The notes under the pieces: model-generated | The model's database searches: none | Seen by the model: the letters and a program-made list of their open reading frames with translations, nothing else | Told to the model about the DNA's origin: nothing | Made by a program: the position numbers and the translations under genes | In this document: positions 1 to 5,668 of the stretch, piece by piece | Layout of the letters: every line of letters begins with the position of its first letter | How positions within the stretch are numbered: the first letter of the stretch is position 1 | Assembly (NCBI GenBank): GCA_937896205.1 | Contig: CALBNA010000078.1 | Location: forward strand, 1 to 5,958 | Source: an uncultured Campylobacter sp. | GTDB taxonomy: Bacteria > Campylobacterota > Campylobacteria > Campylobacterales > Campylobacteraceae | Length of the DNA: 5,958 nt | Direction: 5' to 3'

Positions 1-783
1 GACGCGGGGCTTGATCAAATTTTGGAGTTTTTATCTCAAAACCCGCACCGCGTAAACGACGAATACAGCGAATTTAACGACCGCCTTTTTTCGCCGTTTA
101 TCTACAACGTAAAAATCATAAAAACAGGCAAATTTGACTTTGAACGCATAAAAAAGGCACTCAAATTTAAGCCAGGTCTTAACTATAAATTTATGATTTT
201 CACCCCTCTTGACGCAGTTATCGCGCTTGGCATAGATCCTAACGGCAAATATAAATTCGATCAAAAAGAAGCGATACGCCTCATCGACCTGCTCGTAGCA
301 AACGGTGCGGATATCGGCTCGCCCGAGCTTTTACACATGGCTTGCAATACCGAAGCGTTTGATATTTTTAGCCACCTTCTTAGCAAAGGTGCGCGAGACG
401 ACAAAGACGTGATGCTTTGCGTGGCCGGCGGGATAGCTATTTTTATGGGTCAAAACGGCGCTTCGCCGATCGCAAACGCTCCGCTTGATCCAAAAATAAG
501 GCAGTTTGCAAAAACCGCAAAATTTGCCGAGTTTTACCGCGATAAAATGCGCTACCTCGAGGAGCTTTTAAAATTTAAACCGCTTAGCGAATTTGAGGCT
601 AAGGATCTGGAAATTTTTACGAAACTAGCCGCGATCCTAGATAGCGAAGATATGGTTAAGTTTCTACTAAAAAACGGCGTTTGCAAGCAAGAGAATTTAC
701 AAACCTCGTGCGAAAATCTCAAAAAGTACGCGACCCACTACGACGCAAAAGAGAGCCTAAGGCTGATAAACGAAGTCAGATAG
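1..783 (+). CDS. Ankyrin-repeat protein, 5' end outside window
   Basis: The frame is open from base 1, so this is the last 260 residues of a longer protein. The TTG at 22 is an internal Leu codon: the seven codons before it (DAGLDQI) match the paralogue at 995-1285 in frame. By analogy with that paralogue, about 35 residues including a signal peptide should lie left of the window, which would place the protein in the periplasm. Ankyrin-like helix pairs are visible: TPLDAVIAL followed by LIDLLVANGADI (nt 202-315), SPELLHMAC through HLLSKGARDD (nt 319-402), and KLAAILDSEDMVKFLLKNG (nt 622-678). The repeats are degenerate and interrupted by a longer linker (about nt 430-560). Ankyrin repeats bind other proteins; the partner cannot be told from the sequence. 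Family membership is fairly sure, function unknown. No clear terminator follows the TAG stop. Confidence 0.85.
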   Translation, partial: DAGLDQILEFLSQNPHRVNDEYSEFNDRLFSPFIYNVKIIKTGKFDFERIKKALKFKPGLNYKFMIFTPLDAVIALGIDPNGKYKFDQKEAIRLIDLLVANGADIGSPELLHMACNTEAFDIFSHLLSKGARDDKDVMLCVAGGIAIFMGQNGASPIANAPLDPKIRQFAKTAKFAEFYRDKMRYLEELLKFKPLSEFEAKDLEIFTKLAAILDSEDMVKFLLKNGVCKQENLQTSCENLKKYATHYDAKESLRLINEVR

Positions 784-791
784 TATACGCG

Positions 792-888
792 GTAAGCAAG
801 CGACATGAAGCTAAATTTAAGCGAGAAATATGCTTGTTAGCGCCAAAGCGAAGATAAAGTAAGCAAGCGACATGAAGCTAAATTTAAG
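792..888. repeat. 67-bp tandem unit, 1.4 copies (30-bp exact direct repeat)
   Basis: Thirty bases at 792-821 recur exactly at 859-888; both copies start GTAAGCAAGCGACATG and end CTAAATTTAAG. The spacing is 67 bp, so this reads as one full 67-bp unit followed by a partial second unit. It lies between the two ankyrin-family paralogues. The 30 bases would be ten open codons, but the two copies sit in different frames and no start fits, so I treat it as non-coding. It may be a remnant of recombination that duplicated the ankyrin genes, or part of a dispersed intergenic family. Confidence 0.85.
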
Positions 889-994
889 GGCAAATTTAAA
901 CAAGACGGCCTAGGTTAAATTTGCCGCTTCAAATTTAGACTGTTGGATTTAGACTCAAATTTTACTGCAGCGCATGTAAATTTAAGGATGGATG

Positions 995-1285
995 ATGAAA
1001 ATTTCTTTACGATTTTTGTCGCTTGCTCTACTCTTTTTATTTGCGCCGCTTTTTGCGCTAGATCAAGACGAAGCGGTCAAGGTTTGCGAGCAGATAGACG
1101 CGGGGCTTGATCAAATTTTGGATTTTTTGCGGCAAAACCCGCACCGCTTAAACGACGAGCTGGGCGAGTATTGCGACCGCCTTTTTACGCCTTTTGTATT
1201 TAACGCCAAAATGTATAACACGGACAAAATCGACTTTGTGCGGATAAAAAAAGCACTCAAATTTGAGAAACAAATTTTAGATTAG
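995..1285 (+). CDS. Truncated ankyrin-family paralogue with signal peptide
   Basis: This short exported protein (96 aa) has no recognised function of its own. Residues 1-21 form a clear signal peptide: basic MKISLR, a hydrophobic core LALLFLF, and a likely cleavage after the Ala of PLFA. There are two adjacent ATGs, at 992 and 995; AAGGA at 984-988 is 6 nt from the second and only 3 nt from the first, so I chose 995. From DAGLDQIL to KKALKF the protein aligns without gaps to the start of the upstream ankyrin gene, with 39 of 57 residues identical by my count. It then stops after EKQILD, exactly where the paralogue enters its ankyrin repeats. It is therefore either a 3'-truncated gene remnant or a small secreted derivative. 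The stop is followed directly by htpG control sequences. The reading frame is sure; whether the product is functional is open. Confidence 0.7.
   Translation: MKISLRFLSLALLFLFAPLFALDQDEAVKVCEQIDAGLDQILDFLRQNPHRLNDELGEYCDRLFTPFVFNAKMYNTDKIDFVRIKKALKFEKQILD
1097..1267 (+). repeat. Paralogous copy of bases 1-171
   Basis: Bases 1097-1267 align end to end with bases 1-171 in the same reading frame and without gaps. The first 26 bases (GACGCGGGGCTTGATC onward) are identical. Similarity ends at the KKALKF codons. This is the coding duplication that links the two ankyrin-family genes and suggests a tandem gene array continuing left of the window. Confidence 0.9.
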
Positions 1286-1305
1286 TTGATAGTAATCGTA
1301 TCAAG
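1285..1305. promoter_or_regulatory. HAIR-like operator (possible HspR site)
   Basis: The dyad TTGATA-N7-TATCAA, with flanks GTTGATA and TATCAAG, spans 21 bp. This equals the geometry of the HspR operator HAIR (CTTGAGT-N7-ACTCAAG) and keeps TTGA in the left arm and TCAAG in the right. It ends 27 bases before the htpG -10 box, around the -35 region or just upstream, which suits a repressor site. HspR represses chaperone operons in Helicobacter and Campylobacter. Assignment is inference from spacing and partial sequence match. Confidence 0.45.
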
Positions 1306-1319
1306 TTTAAAGATATTCT

Positions 1320-1334
1320 TAGCACTTTGTGCTA
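1320..1334. promoter_or_regulatory. Palindrome over the htpG -10, CIRCE-like arms
   Basis: TAGCAC-TTT-GTGCTA is a perfect 6-bp inverted repeat with a 3-nt centre. With one more base on the left it reads TTAGCAC, the outer part of the HrcA operator CIRCE (TTAGCACTC-N9-GAGTGCTAA). The spacer is 3 nt rather than the 13 nt that separates these same outer arms in CIRCE. It overlaps the TGC extension and the first bases of the -10, so a bound protein would block RNA polymerase. HrcA binding is doubtful because of the spacing. Confidence 0.35.
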
Positions 1335-1338
1335 TAAT
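1330..1338 (+). promoter_or_regulatory. Extended -10 sigma70 promoter of htpG
   Basis: TGC-TATAAT at 1330-1338 is a full extended -10 (TGn-TATAAT). No good -35 is seen, which is normal for Campylobacter sigma70 promoters, and the upstream DNA is AT-rich. Transcription would begin near 1345, giving a leader of about 28 nt that carries AAGGA at 1361-1365. Confidence 0.75.
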
Positions 1339-1372
1339 CTGCTAAAAAATTTTAAAAACAAAGGACGAAAAA

Positions 1373-3226
1373 ATGAGCGAAAAATTTGAATTTCAGACCG
1401 AGGTAAACGAGCTGTTAAATTTGATGATACACTCGCTTTACTCAAACAAAGAGATATTTTTGCGCGAGCTCATCTCAAACGCAAGCGACGCGCTGGATAA
1501 GTTAAACTACCTCTGCCTCACGGACGACGCGTACAAAAGCCTAAACTACTCCCCGCGAATCGATATCAAAATAAACAAGGACAAAAAGACGCTAACGATC
1601 AGCGATAACGGCATCGGCATGGACAAAAATGAGCTGATAAACAACCTCGGCACCATCGCTAGAAGCGGTACGAAGGGCTTTTTAGACAAGCTAAGCGGCC
1701 AAGCCAAAAAAGATAGCGCATTAATCGGACAGTTTGGCGTCGGATTTTATTCGGCGTTTATGGTTGCAGACAAGATCGAAGTCGTTAGTAAAAAGGCGCT
1801 TGGCGAAGAGGCCTTTATGTGGAGCTCGGATGCCAAAACCTACGAGATCTCGCCTGCGCAAAAAGATAGTCACGGCACCTCGATCACGCTTTATCTAAAA
1901 GATGACGAATTCGCCGAGTCCTACCGCATAGAAAACATCGTCAAAAAATACTCCAACCACATCCCGTATCCGATATTTGCGGATAAAGAAGAGTATGTAG
2001 CGCCTAAAGAGGGCGAAAAAGAGGGCTCGTACGAGACAAAAAACGTGCAGATAAACAAGGCCTCGGCGCTTTGGAAAATGAGTAAAAGTGCGCTAAAAGA
2101 GGCCGATTACAACGACTTTTATAAGCAAATTTCGCACGATAGCGAGGATCCACTACTTTACGTGCATACCAAAGCCGAGGGCAAGATCGAGTACACTACC
2201 CTATTTTTCGTGCCGGCCAGCGAGCCGTTTGATCTATTTCGCGTGGATTATCAAAGCGGCGTGAAACTTTATGTCAAAAGCGTATTTATCAGCGACGACG
2301 CCAAAGAGATGTTGCCGCCTTATCTTAGATTCGTCCGCGGCATAATCGACGTTGAGGATCTGCCGCTAAACGTCAGCCGCGAAATCCTGCAAGAAAACAG
2401 CATAATGCGTAGCGTAAGGGAGCAAAGCGTCAAGAAAATCCTGAGCGAACTAGCCAAGCTAAAAGAAAAAGATAGAGAAAAATATATCAAATTTTATAAA
2501 ATATTCGGCAAGGTGATCAAAGAGGGACTTTACGGATTTAGCAGCGAAAAGGAGCAAATTTTAGACCTTTGCCTCTTTAAATCAAGCAAGCGCGAGGGAC
2601 TAGTCAGCCTAAAAGAGTACAAAGACGCGATGAAAGAAGGTCAAAAATCGATCTACTATATCAGCGGAAACAACGAAACTATGCTAAGAAATTCGCCGCT
2701 CTTAGAGAGCTTTAGGGCTGAAGGAATCGAAGTGCTCATCATGGACGAGGAGATAGACTCTATCGTCATGCCGATGGTGCAAGACTACGACAAAACCCCG
2801 ATAAAAGCGGTAAATCACACCGATATCGACGCCGAAATCAAACCGGAAAAAAGCGAAGCTGACGAGGGCAAATTTGCCGCGCTGCTAGCTAAGATGAAAG
2901 AGATACTAAAAGATGAGGTCAAGGACGTGAAGCTAAGCTCGCGCCTAAGCGAAAGCGCCGCCGTCATCGTCTATGATAAAAACGATCCGGACTACGCTAC
3001 ACAGATGATGCTAAAGCAGATGGGGCATAGCGCGGGTAAAATTTTACCGATACTAGAGATAAATCCAAAGCACGAGCTCTTTGAAAAGCTATCTCAAAAC
3101 GAGGCGATGATATATGATGTGGCGGAGCTGCTTTTAGATATGGCTAAGTTAAACGAAGGCGTCGCGATCGACGATCCGTCGGCGTTTAGCAAAAAGCTAA
3201 CTAAAATCTTGCTAAAAGCGATCTAA
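1373..3226 (+). CDS. htpG: HtpG, Hsp90-family molecular chaperone
   Basis: Cytosolic ATP-dependent dimeric chaperone that remodels client proteins under heat and other stress, usually together with DnaK. The 617 residues match the family's usual length. N-terminal GHKL ATPase domain: [10 protein letters not shown] at 31-40 (catalytic Glu32, Mg-binding Asn36), DNGIGM at 78-83, the lid region GTIARSGT at 93-100, GQFGVGFYS at 119-127 and the SHGT loop at 167-170. Middle domain: [10 protein letters not shown] around 333-342, whose Arg336 is the conserved residue that contacts ATP. The C-terminal dimerisation domain runs from about 500 to 617 and has no MEEVD tail, as expected for bacteria. The ATG is set by AAGGA 7 nt upstream. 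The gene is monocistronic: its own promoter lies upstream and two terminators follow. Operator-like dyads at 1285-1305 and 1320-1334 suggest heat-shock repression. Nothing in the frame is broken. Confidence 0.98.
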   Translation: MSEKFEFQTEVNELLNLMIHSLYSNKEIFLRELISNASDALDKLNYLCLTDDAYKSLNYSPRIDIKINKDKKTLTISDNGIGMDKNELINNLGTIARSGTKGFLDKLSGQAKKDSALIGQFGVGFYSAFMVADKIEVVSKKALGEEAFMWSSDAKTYEISPAQKDSHGTSITLYLKDDEFAESYRIENIVKKYSNHIPYPIFADKEEYVAPKEGEKEGSYETKNVQINKASALWKMSKSALKEADYNDFYKQISHDSEDPLLYVHTKAEGKIEYTTLFFVPASEPFDLFRVDYQSGVKLYVKSVFISDDAKEMLPPYLRFVRGIIDVEDLPLNVSREILQENSIMRSVREQSVKKILSELAKLKEKDREKYIKFYKIFGKVIKEGLYGFSSEKEQILDLCLFKSSKREGLVSLKEYKDAMKEGQKSIYYISGNNETMLRNSPLLESFRAEGIEVLIMDEEIDSIVMPMVQDYDKTPIKAVNHTDIDAEIKPEKSEADEGKFAALLAKMKEILKDEVKDVKLSSRLSESAAVIVYDKNDPDYATQMMLKQMGHSAGKILPILEINPKHELFEKLSQNEAMIYDVAELLLDMAKLNEGVAIDDPSAFSKKLTKILLKAI

Positions 3227-3260
3227 ATTTAAGCTTTTTTTGGGCTTAAATTTTATTTTT
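3225..3260 (+). terminator. AT-rich hairpin overlapping the htpG stop
   Basis: AAATTTAAGC (3225-3234) pairs with GCTTAAATTT (3244-3253) in a perfect 10-bp stem with a 9-nt loop, followed by TATTTTT. The left arm begins inside the TAA stop codon of htpG. The stem is weak in GC, so it may act mainly as a 3' end stabiliser ahead of the stronger terminator at 3263. Confidence 0.65.
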
Positions 3261-3262
3261 GG

Positions 3263-3298
3263 CTCGGCGACGGAGTTAAATTTGCCGCCGAGTTTTTT
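3263..3298 (+). terminator. Rho-independent terminator after htpG
   Basis: CTCGGCG (3263-3269) pairs with CGCCGAG (3286-3292), giving a GC-rich 7-bp stem with a 16-nt loop, directly followed by six T (3293-3298). This is the classical form and probably the main end of the htpG transcript. Confidence 0.8.
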
Positions 3299-3444
3299 CA
3301 AAATCTCACTCAAATCTACATAGCAAAATCCGCTCGCCCTACCCTTAAATTTACGGCGTCAAATTTAACCTAAAAGACGCTTGCTATGCTCGCCGAATGC
3401 CAAATTTGAAAAGGCTAGTAAGCTACATTTGTGTAATATTTGGT

Positions 3445-3450
3445 TATAAT
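3445..3450 (+). promoter_or_regulatory. -10 box of the PAS gene
   Basis: A perfect TATAAT lies 23 nt before the GTG start at 3474, preceded by T-rich TAATATTTGGT; no -35 is recognisable. With the htpG terminators upstream, this shows the PAS gene has its own transcript. The leader would be short, about 17 nt, carrying TTTAAGG (3461-3467) as ribosome binding site. The rest of the gap (3299-3444) holds only loose inverted repeats and several AAATTT hexamers. Confidence 0.65.
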
Positions 3451-3473
3451 TGCCGAAAAATTTAAGGTACAAA

Positions 3474-3980
3474 GTGAACGAGAATAAAGAATACTTCGTA
3501 AAAGAAGAAGATTTTATCGTATCAAAAACCGATCTAAAGGGCAGGATAACCTACTGCAATCAGCCGTTTTTAAAGATCGTCGGCGCGACGCAAGAGCAGC
3601 TTTTGTACAAGCCGCACAACATCATCAGGCACCCCGATATGCCGCGCATCGTGTTTAAGCTTCTATGGGAACGCATCAAGGCAAAGCAGGAGATTTTTGC
3701 GTTCGTTAAAAACAAGAGCTTTGACGGCGGCTTTTACTGGGTATTTGCTAACATTACGGCTTCGCTAGACGCTAGCGGCGAGATCATCGGCTACTACTCC
3801 GTCCGCCGCAAGCCAAACCCGGATGGCGTCAAATTTATCGAAGGCGTATATAAGCAGCTACTTGAGGCCGAAAAAGATGGCGGCATGGAGGCTTCAGGCA
3901 AGTTTCTGGGGCAAATTTTGGCAGGTGCAGATATCAGCTACGACGAGTTAGTACATAAACTTCAGCGAGGACAGATATGA
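3474..3980 (+). CDS. Single-PAS sensor protein, CetB/Aer type
   Basis: A 168-residue soluble protein made of one PAS domain (about residues 10-115) and a short helical tail. The signature of the Aer/CetB group is clear: DLKGRITYCNQPFLKIVG at 20-37, PHNIIRHPDMP at 47-57, and DGGFYWVFANI at 84-94 with the conserved Trp89. In Campylobacter jejuni CetB (about 165 aa) this fold binds FAD and signals with the membrane protein CetA in energy taxis; the same redox-sensing role is inferred here. The start is GTG 3474, with AAGG 6 nt upstream. The longer frame from TTG 3450 is rejected because that codon lies inside the -10 box. No CetA-like gene is adjacent. The TGA stop overlaps an ATG (ATGA, 3977-3980) that opens a decayed gene. 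Assignment to cetB rather than a paralogue such as cetC is not secure, so no symbol is given. Confidence 0.9.
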   Translation: MNENKEYFVKEEDFIVSKTDLKGRITYCNQPFLKIVGATQEQLLYKPHNIIRHPDMPRIVFKLLWERIKAKQEIFAFVKNKSFDGGFYWVFANITASLDASGEIIGYYSVRRKPNPDGVKFIEGVYKQLLEAEKDGGMEASGKFLGQILAGADISYDELVHKLQRGQI

Positions 3981-4634
3981 GATAATCTCGTCCTTGGCGG
4001 TATAAATACCAAAAAACAAGCCTAACGAACTTGAAAAATGGATATCAAGCCGCAAGAAGCGATCATAAGCGTCGTGCAGTTTAGCGCTCTGACAAGCTCA
4101 GTCAAAGAGTAAAAGATAAAGTCTATCGGATCATTTTTCGGCTGTTTTCGACAACGAGGAGTACTATGCCAACATCAGCGCCTATCTCTCGCATAATGGC
4201 AAATCGCAAACTCAAAGTCGCCGCAAAAAATATCAAAGATATAACCGAGCTCCTGCAAGTTCAAAGCGCCATCATGCAAAAATACAAAAGGCGAAGCCTT
4301 TTTAATAATGACACGACTCGTCCGCGCGCCGTAAAGACGCAACTGGCCGAGAGCACAATCGCGACTTGATAAACTACTAAAAATGCAGGCCGGTATCGTC
4401 TCAAACGTAATTTTGGGCGAGTTTAAGATGGCGTATAAGTTTTTACTCTACTCGGTTTTTTTAGCAAAAAGCAGAGGCGATCAGCTCCTTTTAGCCGAGA
4501 TAATCAGCGTTTGTGATAAGATTGCGGCGATGATAGAACCGGTTTTTAGCGGTCAAAGTCTGCAAACCGGCGAGCTCGTGTATCACTATCTGATTTACGA
4601 GCTGCGAGAGTTAAAAGCGAATTTTATAAACTAA
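3977..4634 (+). pseudogene. Decayed gene downstream of the PAS gene
   Basis: No single frame spans these 650 bases, yet protein-like stretches follow one another across frames. The ATG at 3977 overlaps the PAS stop but meets TAA two codons on. Next come DIKPQEAIISVVQFSALTSS (4041-4100), then DHFSAVFDNEEYYANISAYL (4129-4188) one frame on, then KVAAKNIKDITELLQVQSAI (4217-4276) one further, then LDKLLKMQAGIVSNVILGEF and LLYSVFLAKSRGDQLLLAEI back in the first frame (from about 4365), ending LRELKANFIN and TAA at 4634. Such order suggests several single-base indels. The last open piece (ATG 4383 to 4634, 83 aa) and a 67-aa frame at 4166-4369 with AGGAG before it could in principle be translated. 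Predicted helices dominate. I do not recognise the family. The overlap with the PAS gene suggests the intact version was its operon partner. Confidence 0.6.
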
Positions 4635-4650
4635 TTTTCAAATTTGAAAA
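4635..4650. repeat. 16-bp perfect palindrome
   Basis: TTTTCAAATTTGAAAA follows the TAA of the decayed gene without a gap and is its own reverse complement. With no loop it is a poor hairpin. It may be a protein site, or simply part of the AAATTT-rich gap style of this genome. Confidence 0.6.
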
Positions 4651-4652
4651 AT

Positions 4653-4697
4653 AAAGATATTTAAATTTAACGCTCTGCCGTAATTTTAAATATCTTT
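4653..4697. terminator. Convergent, bidirectional hairpin terminator
   Basis: AAAGATATTTAAA (4653-4665) pairs perfectly with TTTAAATATCTTT (4685-4697). Three more pairs beyond one T-T mismatch make 16 of 17, around an 11-nt loop (4670-4680). It lies between the plus-strand decayed gene and minus-strand murG, and its right arm contains the last codons and stop of murG (Lys-Asp-Ile-stop). Both transcripts would fold it. The stem is AT-rich and the T-tracts are short, so its strength is uncertain. Confidence 0.65.
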
Positions 4698-5666
4698 TAA
4701 AATTTCATCCACTATTTTTCGTGCACCGCCATTATCTATCTGCCTAGAAAGCTTGCTTGAAATTCGCGATATATCCATCTCATTTATCAAATTTAGCATC
4801 TCGTCTGCATCGATATCGCCGCCTTTTTGAAAGCAAAATTTGGCCAAATTTTGATCCACTAGAAATTTAGCATTAAAGACCTGATGGTTATTTGCGGCGT
4901 GAGGGTAAGGTACGAATACGCTAGGCAGCGCGTTTGCCGTGAGCTCCCATAGCGTGCCCGCCCCTGCGCGGCTTATCGCCAGATCGGCGCGGCTTATTTT
5001 GAGCTCTATTTTAGGATCAAAGTCAAAAAGATCGAGTTCCTCGCCAGCAAGGCCTAGTTTTTTGTACTCCTCTTGCAAACTCTCAAGCGAGTTTTTGCCG
5101 CATTGATGGATGATTTTTACGCCTTTTTGTTTGAATACTGGAGCTAGCTTTAAAGCTAGCGAATTTATTGCCGCAGCACCTTGTGAACCGCCTAAAAATA
5201 TCACCGTTTTTAGCTCGCTGCGAAGCCTAGCCGAGCTAAAAAATCTCTCCGCTACGGGATAGCTAAACACAGGCTTAAAATACGAGCTAAAAAAGCCCTT
5301 TGCGAGCGGTTTTAAGAGCTTGTTTAGGTTGCCGATCACGGCGTTTTGCTCATGGATAAAAAACGGCACGCGAGAAAGGATCGCCGCGATGGATGCGGGC
5401 GCCGAGCTGTATCCGCCCACGCTGATGAGCGCGCGGACGCCGTTTTGCTTTAAAATTTTACGCGCCGCAAATTTTAAAGCAACCCCCGCACCGAGCTTCA
5501 GCGCCAATGGTGTCGCGCATACAAGCCCGCCCGCGCCGATCTTTACAGCAAAACCGCAGCTGCGACAAAGCTTTAAAATTTTATCCGAAGCGCTACTTTT
5601 TTGCGCACAGAGCCCAGCCGCGCCGTAGATAGCGAGCTTCGAAGCCTTGCGCGCTAAAGCCCTCAT
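4686..5666 (-). CDS. murG: MurG, lipid II GlcNAc transferase, abnormal N-terminus
   Basis: MurG is a GT-B glycosyltransferase on the inner face of the membrane that adds GlcNAc from UDP-GlcNAc to lipid I, making lipid II for peptidoglycan. From about residue 54 the 326-aa frame is a convincing MurG: VGGYSSAP at 83-90 (second glycine loop), FFIHEQNAVIG at 102-112, FLGGSQGAAAIN at 157-168 (third glycine loop), SRAGAGTLWEL at 232-242 and NHQVFNA at 260-266 (UDP-GlcNAc site), ending VDEILKDI. The first glycine loop GGTGGH, expected near the N-terminus for lipid I binding, is missing. Residues 1-50 are Ala/Lys/Cys-rich and unlike the family, although MRALAR and ALKFAARKILK fall where similar helices belong. 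About 18 N-terminal residues appear absent. The start ATG is 2 nt after the metG stop with a weak TAGG before it, implying co-transcription. It may be a 5'-damaged gene. Confidence 0.85.
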   Translation of the reverse strand: MRALARKASKLAIYGAAGLCAQKSSASDKILKLCRSCGFAVKIGAGGLVCATPLALKLGAGVALKFAARKILKQNGVRALISVGGYSSAPASIAAILSRVPFFIHEQNAVIGNLNKLLKPLAKGFFSSYFKPVFSYPVAERFFSSARLRSELKTVIFLGGSQGAAAINSLALKLAPVFKQKGVKIIHQCGKNSLESLQEEYKKLGLAGEELDLFDFDPKIELKISRADLAISRAGAGTLWELTANALPSVFVPYPHAANNHQVFNAKFLVDQNLAKFCFQKGGDIDADEMLNLINEMDISRISSKLSRQIDNGGARKIVDEILKDI

Positions 5667-5668
5667 CG

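Noticed and set aside
31..264. Minus-strand open frame of 77 codons
   Set aside because: It is antisense to the ankyrin gene and its Phe/Val/Lys-rich translation shows no domain; a shadow frame.
792..888. CRISPR array
   Set aside because: Only two 30-bp repeats are present, there is no third copy or cas gene, and the unit reads as one 67-bp tandem repeat.
784..991. Promoter for the truncated paralogue
   Set aside because: No convincing TATAAT-like box at a suitable distance was found; only the ribosome binding site at 984-988 is clear.
3319..3388. Inverted repeat CATAGCAA / TTGCTATG in the gap before the PAS gene
   Set aside because: Arms of 8 bp separated by 54 bp are weak evidence, and no link to the promoter is visible.
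3450..3473. Upstream TTG start for the PAS protein
   Set aside because: The TTG shares its first base with the TATAAT box and would lie upstream of the likely transcription start; GTG 3474 has a proper ribosome binding site.
4166..4369. 67-aa protein with AGGAG ribosome binding site
   Set aside because: The AGGAG falls in the Glu-Glu codons of a protein-like stretch in another frame, and the C-terminal part looks frame-shifted; treated as part of the decayed gene.
5320..5628. Plus-strand open frame of 102 codons
   Set aside because: It is antisense to murG, has no ribosome binding site and a low-complexity Ala/Pro/Ser-rich product.
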